Shown in pieces: positions 1 through 6,857 of a DNA stretch of 15,712 nt. The translations under genes were made by a program, and so were the position numbers. Position 1 is the stretch's first letter. Every line of letters starts with the position of its first letter. The notes beneath the pieces are model-generated. The model saw only the letters and a list, made by a program, of their open reading frames with translations, had not been told where the DNA came from and did not search any database. Location of the stretch: assembly GCA_016301965.1 (NCBI GenBank), contig JAEDOO010000032.1:1-15712 (forward strand). The letters run 5' to 3'. The DNA is from Lachnospiraceae bacterium (GTDB lineage Bacteria; Bacillota; Clostridia; Lachnospirales; Lachnospiraceae).

Positions 1-2
1 AT

Positions 3-86
3 ACGTTGATCCGGGCGGCCAGATACTTTTTCGAGAGCAGTGTGAAAGAGATCGGCTCGGGACAGTATTGTATTTTGCATGAATAA
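3..86 (+). CDS. Possible 3' end of an unidentified gene (partial)
   Basis: An open frame enters from the left edge and ends at a TAA at 84-86, giving 27 residues that finish in GSGQYCILHE. Its codons look like those of the other genes here, with many G or C third positions. The neighbouring frame is also open from position 2 to a TGA at 80-82, so the true frame is uncertain, and nothing in either tail identifies a family. If real, the gene runs toward the minus-strand DUF1275 gene and ends about 37 bp from its stop codon. I see no convincing terminator between the two. Confidence 0.3.
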   Translation, partial: TLIRAARYFFESSVKEIGSGQYCILHE

Positions 87-123
87 TAAGGGCAATGGCT
101 GCGGGTATTTTCTGTTAGGGTGA

Positions 124-798
124 TCAAATGTGGGAAGCTTTTCTCAGCAGGAAAGGAACAGCATGCAGCGAAACAAGCATCTGTACCAGAGCCGTCATGC
201 AGGGAAGCAGAGCCAGCAGTGCGCCGCGGGTGCCAAAGAACTGACAGGCAAACCAGGAAAAAGCCACACCGATATGGAACATCAACAGTACTTTGCCGTA
301 CATACAGGCTTTGGCGAGCATTTTCGGATCGCGGTCACAGGCATAAGCGGTAAAAGCGGTTACGCATTGCCGAAGATTGTTGGTGGAAAAAATTGTGGCG
401 GATACATATCCCTCTGAAGTGGGGAAAGAACACCACTGGTAGGCCATGGCAAAAAAGATAGGATACATGGCCACAAAATGATCCAGCGTATCGGGCATAA
501 AGGCAAGAGAGATCAGCGCCAGCACATCGATGGCAATGCTTGCCAGCTGATTGTTCCATTTGAGGATACGGGGAACCATCACCGTCAGGGCCAGTGCCAG
601 TATATAGATGCCAAGAGCACCTGCACGGGCCAGAGCTTCCGCACTGGAACGTCCCACCAGGATCAGTGCCAGAGAAATCAGATTGGAAGTCTGGGCGGAA
701 GCCAACAGATCCATATGATTGATTACAGCAAACCCTCCGAAAAAACCTCCGATCAGAGCCATGTTCAGATGTATATGTCGTTCTGCTTTTTTGTTCAT
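124..798 (-). CDS. DUF1275 (YoaK-type) integral membrane protein
   Basis: This 224-aa protein is strongly hydrophobic, with about six likely membrane segments near residues 13-33, 38-49, 60-76, 86-102, 108-122, 168-188 and 192-212 (the first two may be one broken segment). The N-terminal stretch GGFFGGFAVINHMDLLASAQ followed by TSN, and the mid-protein STNNLR at 138-143, match the layout of the DUF1275/YoaK family, whose members usually carry TGN at both places. The length is normal for the family, whose function is not established; transport has been guessed. The ATG at 796-798 is preceded by GAGGA about nine bases upstream. A near-consensus promoter lies about 40 bp upstream, so the gene is probably transcribed alone. 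The family call is from motif memory and was not searched. Confidence 0.75.
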   Translation of the reverse strand: MNKKAERHIHLNMALIGGFFGGFAVINHMDLLASAQTSNLISLALILVGRSSAEALARAGALGIYILALALTVMVPRILKWNNQLASIAIDVLALISLAFMPDTLDHFVAMYPIFFAMAYQWCSFPTSEGYVSATIFSTNNLRQCVTAFTAYACDRDPKMLAKACMYGKVLLMFHIGVAFSWFACQFFGTRGALLALLPCMTALVQMLVSLHAVPFLLRKASHI

Positions 799-844
799 TT
801 GCCTAATTCCTCGAAAAAAAATTGTTGATTATTTTGCTGGTGAC

Positions 845-873
845 ATTATACGTCTGCCTTTTTTTACTGTAAA
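845..873 (-). promoter_or_regulatory. Sigma-A promoter for the DUF1275 gene
   Basis: Read on the minus strand, a -35 box TTTACA (868-873) is separated by exactly 17 bases from a perfect -10 box TATAAT (845-850). The predicted start is near 838, leaving an untranslated leader of about 40 bases before the ATG at 798. Only one base departs from the consensus. This is inferred from sequence alone. Confidence 0.75.
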
Positions 874-1012
874 TGGAAAAAGTGACGAAATGGAGAGCAG
901 GAAAAAGGTTGGTATCCGTGGAATCTGCAAATACAGGAACGTACGCGGTTAAAAGAAATGTATGGAAAATAGGGGAGTGAAGTTGTATTGCGATACTTTT
1001 ATTCCCAATGAT

Positions 1013-1218
1013 AAAAAACAGGTGCCTGATCCATCCAAGGGTGTATATTCTTTCCGCAAACGATCAAAGCGCGTTCTTAGCGGAGACGAAATCCAATGCC
1101 TACTAAGACTTATCCTCGAAGGCATTCCTGAGAGGATTAGTCGCAGTTGGCATTTAGTTCGTCGGAGCGTTGCGCTTGTTTGCGGAAAGAATATACACCC
1201 TTGGATGGGTCAGGCACC
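1013..1218 (-). terminator. Foldback element acting as terminator of the ppk2 operon (tentative)
   Basis: On the minus strand the foldback hairpin ends in CAGGCACC and is followed after two bases by six T residues (complement of 1013-1018). That is the arrangement of a Rho-independent terminator, placed where the ppk2-DUF1858 transcript should end, about 45 bp past the DUF1858 stop codon. There is no comparable T-run on the plus-strand side. The stem is far longer than usual, so a terminating role is an inference. Confidence 0.35.
1021..1218. repeat. Long foldback (MITE- or REP-like) element
   Basis: The first 40 bases (1021-1060, beginning GGTGCCTGAT) are the reverse complement of the last 40 (1179-1218, ending CAGGCACC). 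The one difference is a T at 1030 facing a G at 1209, which would still pair as G-U in a plus-strand RNA. Pairing continues inward as short helices in the same order: 1067-1072 with 1172-1177, 1085-1090 with 1158-1163, 1095-1100 with 1149-1154, 1102-1106 with 1138-1142, and 1112-1117 with 1132-1137, leaving a loop of about 14 bases. The whole 198 bp is therefore one interrupted hairpin. No transposase is encoded inside it and I see no clear target-site duplication. Likely identities are a nonautonomous mobile element, a REP-like sequence or a structured RNA; which one is unknown. Confidence 0.8.
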
Positions 1219-1245
1219 GTCCGTCAGATCAGAAACCGTCCGTCA
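1208..1245. repeat. Two tandem 19-bp repeats at the right end of the foldback element
   Basis: Positions 1208-1226 and 1227-1245 are adjacent 19-bp units that agree at 16 of 19 positions, and both end in ACCGTCCGTCA. The first unit overlaps the last 11 bases of the foldback element and the second lies outside it. The left end of the element has no matching copy. This may be the remnant of a second element end or part of a larger REP-like family. Confidence 0.6.
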
Positions 1246-1260
1246 ATCAAAAAGTAGGAT

Positions 1261-1488
1261 TTATTTGGAAGCCTCTTCCACCATCATCTTCTTCTCAACA
1301 AAAAGATTAACTTCCTTCACAAACTCATTCGGATCAAACCCATGAACCATGGCAGCCTCCTCAATAGACTCCATCTGAGAAGCCGGGCATCCAATACAGT
1401 GCATACCCATACCCATGAGTACACCAGCCATATCCGGTTCCTGAGCCAGAATATCACCGATGATCATGTCGAGAGAAATTTTCATCAT
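1261..1488 (-). CDS. DUF1858 / hybrid-cluster-protein-associated CxxC protein
   Basis: This 75-aa protein begins MMKISLDMIIGDIL and carries CIGC at residues 31-34 after a GMGMH stretch. The pattern matches the small 'hybrid cluster protein-associated redox disulfide' family (DUF1858), in which two cysteines sit at the start of a helix and are thought to form a redox-active disulfide. A longer reading frame from 1554 exists but would overlap the upstream ppk2 gene. The ATG at 1486-1488 is preferred because AAAGGA lies about ten bases upstream, in the 22-bp gap between the genes. It is co-directional with ppk2 and very probably co-transcribed. No hybrid cluster protein gene is in the window, so its redox partner is unknown. 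The cytoplasmic location is inferred from the lack of signal or membrane segments. Confidence 0.85.
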   Translation of the reverse strand: MMKISLDMIIGDILAQEPDMAGVLMGMGMHCIGCPASQMESIEEAAMVHGFDPNEFVKEVNLFVEKKMMVEEASK

Positions 1489-1510
1489 AACCGTAACATC
1501 CTTTCTAAAC

Positions 1511-2989
1511 TTATTTTGTGTCTTCCAGCGCTTTTTCCAGCTGCTCGATGACAATCTTCAATGCCTTAATGCGGGCATAGCGCTTGTCCGTGGATTCCAG
1601 AATATACCACGGTGCATAGGTGGTGCTGGTCTTATGCAGCATCTCATCCACAGCGCCCTCGTAGAGATCCCATTTTTCACGGTTTCTCCAGTCCTCGTCG
1701 GTGATTTTCCACTGTTTACCGGGCGTATTCTGACGTTCCGTAAAACGGGCCAACTGCGTATCCTTATCGATCTGTACCCAGAATTTAATGACCACAGCGC
1801 CCCAGTCAGCCAGTTCCTTTTCGAACTCGTTGATCTCATTATAAGCGCGCTGCCAGTCGTTTTCAGAACAGAAACCTTCCAGGCGTTCAACCATGACACG
1901 ACCGTACCAGCTGCGGTCAAAAATAGCGATATGGCCGGTTTTTGGAAGTTTTGTCCAGAAGCGCCACAGGAAATGCCGGTCCTTTTCGAAGGGTTTGGGA
2001 CTGGCAATGGGAATCACTTCATAGCCCCGGGGATCCAGGGCAGCCGTAAGTCGTTTGATATTACCGCCCTTACCGGCAGCGTCCCAGCCTTCGTAGACGA
2101 TCACTACGGGGATTTTCTTTTTATACAGCTGATTGTGCAGATGACTTAAACGATTCTGCAAATTTTTCAGCTGTACTCTATATTCGTCTTCCTCTATCGT
2201 TTTGTCAAGCGGAATTTCGGCGAGCTTTGGCATATCCAGAAGAGGAAAGACGTTCTGCAGCAAAGGTACACTTAAAACATGATTTTTTAAAGCGACATCA
2301 ATACCACTGGTCAGGTTTTCCATAATCTGCAGCTCTGCCCATTTACGGGATGCGGCGTCGATGACGTACCAGGGGGCCGAAGCGCTGGAGGTGTCTTCCA
2401 GGAACTGATCGTAGACCTGGCTGCAGTTTTCATAATGTTTGTTTTCCCAGCGGTCAAAGTCACTGACCCTCCAGGAGGTGGAGGCTTCTTCACGCAAAAG
2501 AGCCAGTCGTTTTTTTTGTTCCTTTTTTTCAATATGGAAAAAGAATTTAAGCACCAGATAACCATTGGCAGTTAATGTGCTTTCAAAACGCCGGATGCTG
2601 CCGATGCGGTTTTTGTATTCTGCGGCATCTATGTTTCCTTTCAGGACATCCCGGGTCACATCGGCCATCCATCCGCCATCCAGAAACAGGAAAGAACCGG
2701 CTTCCGGAATCCGGGAGAAATAGCGGTACAAGAAAGGTCTTCTGGTTTCTTCTGCGGTGGGAGCTGTCAGCGTATTGACAGAAAAGAAACGGGGATCCAG
2801 AGTTTTGATGACTTTACTGATCATGCTGCCTTTACCGGCAGCACCCCAGCCTTCAAATAGCACAATGACCGGCAGCTTGTTTTCTTTGAGAAGAAGCTGC
2901 TGGTTTGCCAGCTTTTCGTGGGCGTGTTCCAATCGTTCTTTGATTTCTTCTGCCGGTGGTTTGGGCAGTGCCTTTGCCTGATCAAGCAT
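1511..2989 (-). CDS. Polyphosphate:AMP phosphotransferase (two-domain PPK2)
   Basis: This 492-aa protein has two tandem PPK2 domains, at about residues 15-235 and 265-490. Family enzymes of this architecture use polyphosphate to phosphorylate AMP to ADP in the cytoplasm. The C-terminal domain has the full active-site set: Walker A EGWDAAGKGG (300-309, with D303) and the Walker B/lid motif DRSWYGR (358-364). The N-terminal domain has EGWGAAGKGS (46-55), in which the aspartate is glycine, and DGGWMAD (104-110) in place of DRSWYGR, so it is probably structural and not catalytic. The length fits the family. The ATG at 2987-2989 follows AAGGAGG with seven bases of spacing. The gene leads a two-gene operon with the DUF1858 CxxC protein and is divergent from the methyltransferase-hslO-nadE operon. 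Confidence 0.93.
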   Translation of the reverse strand: MLDQAKALPKPPAEEIKERLEHAHEKLANQQLLLKENKLPVIVLFEGWGAAGKGSMISKVIKTLDPRFFSVNTLTAPTAEETRRPFLYRYFSRIPEAGSFLFLDGGWMADVTRDVLKGNIDAAEYKNRIGSIRRFESTLTANGYLVLKFFFHIEKKEQKKRLALLREEASTSWRVSDFDRWENKHYENCSQVYDQFLEDTSSASAPWYVIDAASRKWAELQIMENLTSGIDVALKNHVLSVPLLQNVFPLLDMPKLAEIPLDKTIEEDEYRVQLKNLQNRLSHLHNQLYKKKIPVVIVYEGWDAAGKGGNIKRLTAALDPRGYEVIPIASPKPFEKDRHFLWRFWTKLPKTGHIAIFDRSWYGRVMVERLEGFCSENDWQRAYNEINEFEKELADWGAVVIKFWVQIDKDTQLARFTERQNTPGKQWKITDEDWRNREKWDLYEGAVDEMLHKTSTTYAPWYILESTDKRYARIKALKIVIEQLEKALEDTK

Positions 2990-3050
2990 AATGATACCTC
3001 CTTATATATTCACGGATACAGCGGTGACAAACTGTAATGTTCATAATATC

Positions 3051-3059
3051 AGTATACCA
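3051..3059 (-). promoter_or_regulatory. Extended -10 promoter for the ppk2 operon
   Basis: Minus-strand TGG-TATACT forms an extended -10 element (TGn then TATACT), about 60 bases upstream of the ppk2 ATG. No good -35 box stands 16-18 bases upstream, which is tolerable for extended -10 promoters. A second A/T-rich candidate, TATTAT, lies a few bases downstream. Confidence 0.45.
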
Positions 3060-3145
3060 TGTTCTGGGAAAAAATATGGCGAAACTGCAGCTGTTTTTCC
3101 GGCAAAAATGCCTAAAACCCAGGAGCAGTGCCCAGGAAAATCCGG

Positions 3146-3174
3146 TTGAGTTTACTCTCTGAATGGATTATACT
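3146..3174 (+). promoter_or_regulatory. Sigma-A promoter for the methyltransferase-hslO-nadE operon
   Basis: A -35 box TTGAGT (3146-3151) is separated by 17 bases from a -10 box TATACT (3169-3174). Transcription would start near 3181, about 30 bases before the TTG start codon at 3210. Two copies of CCCAGGA lie just upstream, at 3118-3124 and 3131-3137; any regulatory role for them is unproven. Confidence 0.7.
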
Positions 3175-3209
3175 AAGAACGAATATGCAAAAATGCAGGA
3201 GGAGAGACA

Positions 3210-3962
3210 TTGGCATCTTATCAGAGTTTTGCGCAGGTGTATGACCTGTTCATGGATAATATTGACTATGACAGCTGGAGTATATATCTGATCGGGCTTT
3301 TGCAGGAATACGGCATCCGTGACGGCCTGGTGCTGGAGCTGGGCTGCGGGACAGGCAGTATGACAGAGAGACTGGCGAAGGCGGGTTACGATATGATAGG
3401 TTCAGATCTGTCTATGGATATGCTGGATATTGCCATGGAAAAAAGGGAAAGATCCGGTCTGGATATTTTGTATCTTTTACAGGATATGCGGGAATTTGAA
3501 TTATATGGTACCGTTCGGGCGATTGTCAGTGTCTGCGATTCCGTCAACTATATCCTGGAAGAAGAGGAGCTTTTGCAGGTGTTTCGCCTGGTAAATAATT
3601 ATCTGGATCCCGGCGGGATGTTCATTTTTGATCTTAACACCACGAAGAAGTATCGGGATATGGGTGAGACAACGATTGCGGAAAACCGGGATGAAGCCAG
3701 CTTTATCTGGGAAAATTATTTTGATGAAGAGGAAAAGATCAATGAATATGATCTGACTCTGTTTATCCGGGATGAGGAGGATGGCCGCTTTGATCGCTTT
3801 GAAGAGTTTCATGAACAGCGTGCTTATTCTCTGTCAGAGATCGAACAACTACTCCGGGAAAGCGGCATGGAGTTTGTAGCTATGTATGATGCGTTTACCC
3901 ATACACCAGCCACCGAGGAGTGCGAAAGAGTTTACGTGATTGCCAGGGAACAGGGAAAATAG
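3210..3962 (+). CDS. Class I SAM-dependent methyltransferase
   Basis: This 250-aa protein has a Rossmann-type methyltransferase fold. Motif I is VLELGCGTGS at residues 41-50, the acidic residue after strand 2 is in GSDLS (D66), QDMREFEL sits near 91-98 as motif II, and DPGGMFIFDLNT near 133-144 marks strand 5 and the following loop. The substrate cannot be read from the sequence. The start is a TTG at 3210, chosen because AGGAGG at 3197-3202 stands seven bases upstream and the N-terminus ASYQSFAQVYDLFM is typical of relatives in Firmicutes. It is the first gene of an operon and ends 19 bp before hslO. It resembles the YqeM-like methyltransferases found near housekeeping genes in Firmicutes. 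The family is secure; the specific role is not. Confidence 0.88.
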   Translation: MASYQSFAQVYDLFMDNIDYDSWSIYLIGLLQEYGIRDGLVLELGCGTGSMTERLAKAGYDMIGSDLSMDMLDIAMEKRERSGLDILYLLQDMREFELYGTVRAIVSVCDSVNYILEEEELLQVFRLVNNYLDPGGMFIFDLNTTKKYRDMGETTIAENRDEASFIWENYFDEEEKINEYDLTLFIRDEEDGRFDRFEEFHEQRAYSLSEIEQLLRESGMEFVAMYDAFTHTPATEECERVYVIAREQGK

Positions 3963-3981
3963 AGAATACGAGGTGATACTT

Positions 3982-4869
3982 ATGGAGAATAAAGATTATA
4001 TTGTTCGTGCCACAGCAGCAGGAGGACAGATCCGCGCTTTTGCGGCCACGACAAGAGAAACGGTAGAATATGCCAGAAAGGCTCATAATACAAGTCCTGT
4101 GGCCACAGCAGCCCTGGGTCGTCTTCTGACCGGCGGTTTGATGATGGGTGTGATGATGAAGGGGGATAACGATATTTTGACGCTGCAGATTCAGGGCAGC
4201 GGCCCCATCCACGGCATTACGGTGACGGCGGATTCTCATGGTCATGTCAAAGGCTATGTGGGTAATCCCGAGGTGCTGATTCATGCCAACGATAAAGGCA
4301 AACTGGATGTGGCAGGAGCCATTGGCCCCGGATTTTTGAATGTGATCATGGATATGGGACTGAAGGAGCCCTACAATGGACAGGTCATGCTGCAGACCAG
4401 CGAGATCGCTGAGGATCTGACGTACTATTTTGCTACCAGCCAGCAGGTGCCCTCTGCTGTGGGACTCGGTGTGCTGATGGAGCATGACAATACGGTAAAA
4501 CAGGCCGGTGGATTTATTGTGCAGCTGATGCCCTTTGCCGAAGAAAAGACAATAGCGCAGCTGGAGAAAAATATTGCGAAAGTAAATTCTGTGACGGAGC
4601 TTCTGGAGCAGGGATATACACCGGAGACTATGCTGGCTTATCTTCTGGAAGATATGGAGATGACCATCAACGATACGATCGAAGCTTCTTTTGCCTGCAA
4701 CTGCAGTAAGGAGCGGGTATCGAGAGCGCTGATCAGCGTGGGTAAAAAGGAATTAAAGAACATGATCGACGACGGAAAACAGGTGGAACTGAACTGCCAT
4801 TTCTGCAATACGAACTACACGTTTTCCGTGGAGGAGATCAAAGAACTGTACAGGCAGTGTACCAGATAG
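3982..4869 (+). CDS. hslO: Hsp33 redox-regulated holdase chaperone
   Basis: This 295-aa protein is a cytoplasmic chaperone that in this family is switched on by oxidation. The C-terminal zinc site is intact, with CNC at 239-241 and CHFC at 272-275; these four cysteines bind zinc when reduced and form disulfides under oxidative stress. Upstream, the core domain shows GRLLTGGLMMGVMMK (46-60) and QGSGPIHGITVTAD (71-84), both characteristic of Hsp33. An in-frame ATG at 3940 would overlap the methyltransferase gene. The ATG at 3982 is preferred because it is preceded by GAGGTGA and gives the usual N-terminus MENKDYIVRA. It is followed by nadE after only nine bases, so translational coupling is likely. 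Confidence 0.97.
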   Translation: MENKDYIVRATAAGGQIRAFAATTRETVEYARKAHNTSPVATAALGRLLTGGLMMGVMMKGDNDILTLQIQGSGPIHGITVTADSHGHVKGYVGNPEVLIHANDKGKLDVAGAIGPGFLNVIMDMGLKEPYNGQVMLQTSEIAEDLTYYFATSQQVPSAVGLGVLMEHDNTVKQAGGFIVQLMPFAEEKTIAQLEKNIAKVNSVTELLEQGYTPETMLAYLLEDMEMTINDTIEASFACNCSKERVSRALISVGKKELKNMIDDGKQVELNCHFCNTNYTFSVEEIKELYRQCTR

Positions 4870-4878
4870 GAGACAGGT

Positions 4879-6792
4879 ATGAAAGATGGATTTATCCGGG
4901 TCGCGGCAGCGATTCCGAAGATCAGTGTGGCTGACCCCAGGGCAAACAGAAAGGCCATACTGGAAAAAATACGGGAAATGCAGGCGCTTAGGGCGAAGAT
5001 CATGGTGCTTCCGGAATTGTGTCTGACGGGCTACACCTGTCAGGATCTGTTCTGGCAGAGTGCTCTTTTGGCTTCGGCGAGACAAGAACTTGTGATGCTG
5101 GCAGAGGAGACAGCTGAGGTGGATGCCCTGATTTTTGTAGGGCTTCCGCTGGAAGTATATGGAAAACTGTTTAATGTGGCGGCTGTTTTGCATCGGGGAA
5201 ATATCCTTGGCCTGGTACCGAAGACACATATCCCCACCTATGCAGAGTTTTATGAGGGCCGTCATTTTACCGCCGGGCCGAAGGAAGTGACCCAGATACG
5301 TCTGGGAGAAAAAATGGTACCCTTTGGCAGCCGACAGCTGTTTGTGTGTGATACCATGCCGGAGTTGAAAGTGGCGGCGGAAATTTGTGAGGATCTTTGG
5401 GTACCCTGTCCCCCGTCTATCAGTCATGCTATGGCGGGAGCCACGGTGATCGTGAATCTGTCCGCTTCTGATGAGATGACAGGTAAGGACAGCTATCGCC
5501 GGACTCTGGTATCTTCTCAGTCTGCCAGTCTGATCTGCGGCTATGTGTATGCCACAGCGGGTGAGGGAGAATCCTCCACAGATCTGGTATTTGGCGGACA
5601 GAGCCTGATTGCAGAAAACGGCTCTCTTCTGGCCGAAGCAAAACGATTTAAAAATCAGACGATCTGTTCGGAACTGGACGTTTTCCGTCTTCTGGGAGAG
5701 AGAAGGAAGATGACGACCTACCCGGTACAGAATATGGAAGGATACCATGTGACAGAATTTTCTCTGGAAAAAGAAACAACACCGCTCAGTCGCCGCTTTG
5801 CCCCTCAGCCTTTTGTCCCCGGTGTCAAGGCAGACAGGGATAAACGCTGCAATGAGATCTTAAATATTCAGGCTATGGGATTGAAGAAACGTCTGGAACA
5901 TACCCATTGTCAGAGTGCTGTGATCGGTATTTCCGGCGGCCTGGATTCCACACTGGCTCTGCTGGTGACAGCCCGTGCCTTTGATTTGCTGGGAATGGAC
6001 AGAAGTAAAATCACCTGTGTGACTATGCCCTGTTTCGGTACCACAGACAGAACGTATAACAATGCCTGCACGTTGACCAGACAACTGGGTGCTACGCTGA
6101 AGGAAGTGGATATCAAAGAAGCTGTAACCATTCATTTAAGAGATATCGGTCATGATATCAATGTACATGATGTGACTTACGAGAACGCGCAGGCCAGAGA
6201 AAGAACGCAGATTCTGATGAATGTGGCAAACCAGGCAGGCGGTATGGTGATCGGTACCGGAGATCTTTCTGAGCTGGCGCTGGGGTGGGCTACCTATAAT
6301 GGTGACCATATGTCCATGTACGGGGTGAATGCGTCTGTTCCGAAGACACTGGTGCGTCATCTGGTACGTTATTTTGCGGATACATGTGAAGATGAAAAGC
6401 TTAGCGAAATTCTTGTGGATGTACTGGATACCCCGGTGAGTCCGGAGCTTCTGCCGCCAAAGGATGGTGTGATCTCCCAGAAAACGGAAGATCTGGTGGG
6501 ACCATATGAACTGCATGACTTTTTCCTGTATTATATGCTGCGTCTTGGATTTCCGCCGGCTAAGATCTATCGCCTGGCGCTGGCTTCTTTTGAGGGAGTG
6601 TATGATAAAGAGGTGGTTCTGAAATGGCTGAAGACCTTTTATCGAAGATTTTTTATGCAGCAGTTTAAGAGATCCTGTCTGCCGGACGGACCGAAAGTCG
6701 GCAGTGTGGCTGTATCTCCCAGGGGCGACTGGCGTATGCCGAGTGATGCCTCTGCGGCGGTCTGGATGGAAGAAATCGAGAAACTGGCATAA
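4879..6792 (+). CDS. nadE: Glutamine-dependent NAD+ synthetase
   Basis: This 637-aa two-domain enzyme makes NAD+ from deamido-NAD+, ATP and glutamine in the last step of NAD biosynthesis. The N-terminal nitrilase-type glutaminase domain (about 1-290) has the expected catalytic triad: E46 in LPELCLTGY, K115 in VPKTHIP and C170 in AAEICEDLW. The C-terminal synthetase domain (about 320-637) has the ATP pyrophosphatase P-loop SGGLDST at 352-358 and GTGDLSELALGW near residue 460. The length is normal for the long, glutamine-using form. The ATG at 4879 follows AGGAGA, which overlaps the hslO stop codon. It is the last gene of the operon and is followed by a strong terminator. Confidence 0.97.
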   Translation: MKDGFIRVAAAIPKISVADPRANRKAILEKIREMQALRAKIMVLPELCLTGYTCQDLFWQSALLASARQELVMLAEETAEVDALIFVGLPLEVYGKLFNVAAVLHRGNILGLVPKTHIPTYAEFYEGRHFTAGPKEVTQIRLGEKMVPFGSRQLFVCDTMPELKVAAEICEDLWVPCPPSISHAMAGATVIVNLSASDEMTGKDSYRRTLVSSQSASLICGYVYATAGEGESSTDLVFGGQSLIAENGSLLAEAKRFKNQTICSELDVFRLLGERRKMTTYPVQNMEGYHVTEFSLEKETTPLSRRFAPQPFVPGVKADRDKRCNEILNIQAMGLKKRLEHTHCQSAVIGISGGLDSTLALLVTARAFDLLGMDRSKITCVTMPCFGTTDRTYNNACTLTRQLGATLKEVDIKEAVTIHLRDIGHDINVHDVTYENAQARERTQILMNVANQAGGMVIGTGDLSELALGWATYNGDHMSMYGVNASVPKTLVRHLVRYFADTCEDEKLSEILVDVLDTPVSPELLPPKDGVISQKTEDLVGPYELHDFFLYYMLRLGFPPAKIYRLALASFEGVYDKEVVLKWLKTFYRRFFMQQFKRSCLPDGPKVGSVAVSPRGDWRMPSDASAAVWMEEIEKLA

Positions 6793-6800
6793 GACAGCAT

Positions 6801-6853
6801 ACAGCCCCCAAACGGGACGGGAAAAGAGACCGTACGTTTGTGGGGCTGTTTTT
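6801..6853 (+). terminator. Rho-independent terminator after nadE
   Basis: ACAGCCCCCAAACG (6801-6814) pairs with CGTTTGTGGGGCTGT (6835-6849), with a single bulged or mismatched base and a loop of about 20 bases. The stem runs into five T residues (6849-6853). It lies nine bases after the nadE stop. There is no T-run on the other side, so it serves the plus strand only, protecting the convergent gene that ends at 6858. Confidence 0.9.
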
Positions 6854-6857
6854 GCCG

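Larger units (their letters stand above)
799..1260. other. Gene-poor intergenic stretch
   Basis: This stretch separates the DUF1275 gene from the end of the ppk2-DUF1858 operon. It holds the DUF1275 promoter (845-873), the long foldback element (1021-1218) and a pair of direct repeats next to that element (1208-1245). I see nothing recognisable in 874-1020 beyond A/T-rich sequence. The open frames crossing it are not credible genes: the longest plus-strand one runs straight through the inverted repeat and into the antisense of the DUF1858 gene. Confidence 0.7.

Noticed and set aside
1021..1218. Foldback element considered as a CRISPR repeat or attenuator/riboswitch for a following plus-strand gene
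   Set aside because: There is only one copy with no repeat-spacer pattern, and no plus-strand gene follows that it could control.
962..1345. Plus-strand reading frame of 127 codons
   Set aside because: It runs through both arms of the foldback element and then into the antisense of the DUF1858 gene. Its translation has no family features and it has no good ribosome site.
1486..1554. Longer DUF1858 start at 1554
   Set aside because: It would overlap the ppk2 3' end by about 44 bases and add residues unlike the family N-terminus. The ATG at 1488 has a ribosome site in the intergenic gap.
1460..2149. Plus-strand frame of 229 codons opposite the ppk2 gene
   Set aside because: It is antisense to a clear PPK2 coding region and lacks a ribosome binding site or recognisable domain.
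4753..5748. Long minus-strand frame of 331 codons opposite hslO and nadE
   Set aside because: It overlaps the conserved zinc-site and glutaminase-domain coding sequences, and its translation is rich in His, Arg and Ser with no motif. It is a codon-bias shadow.
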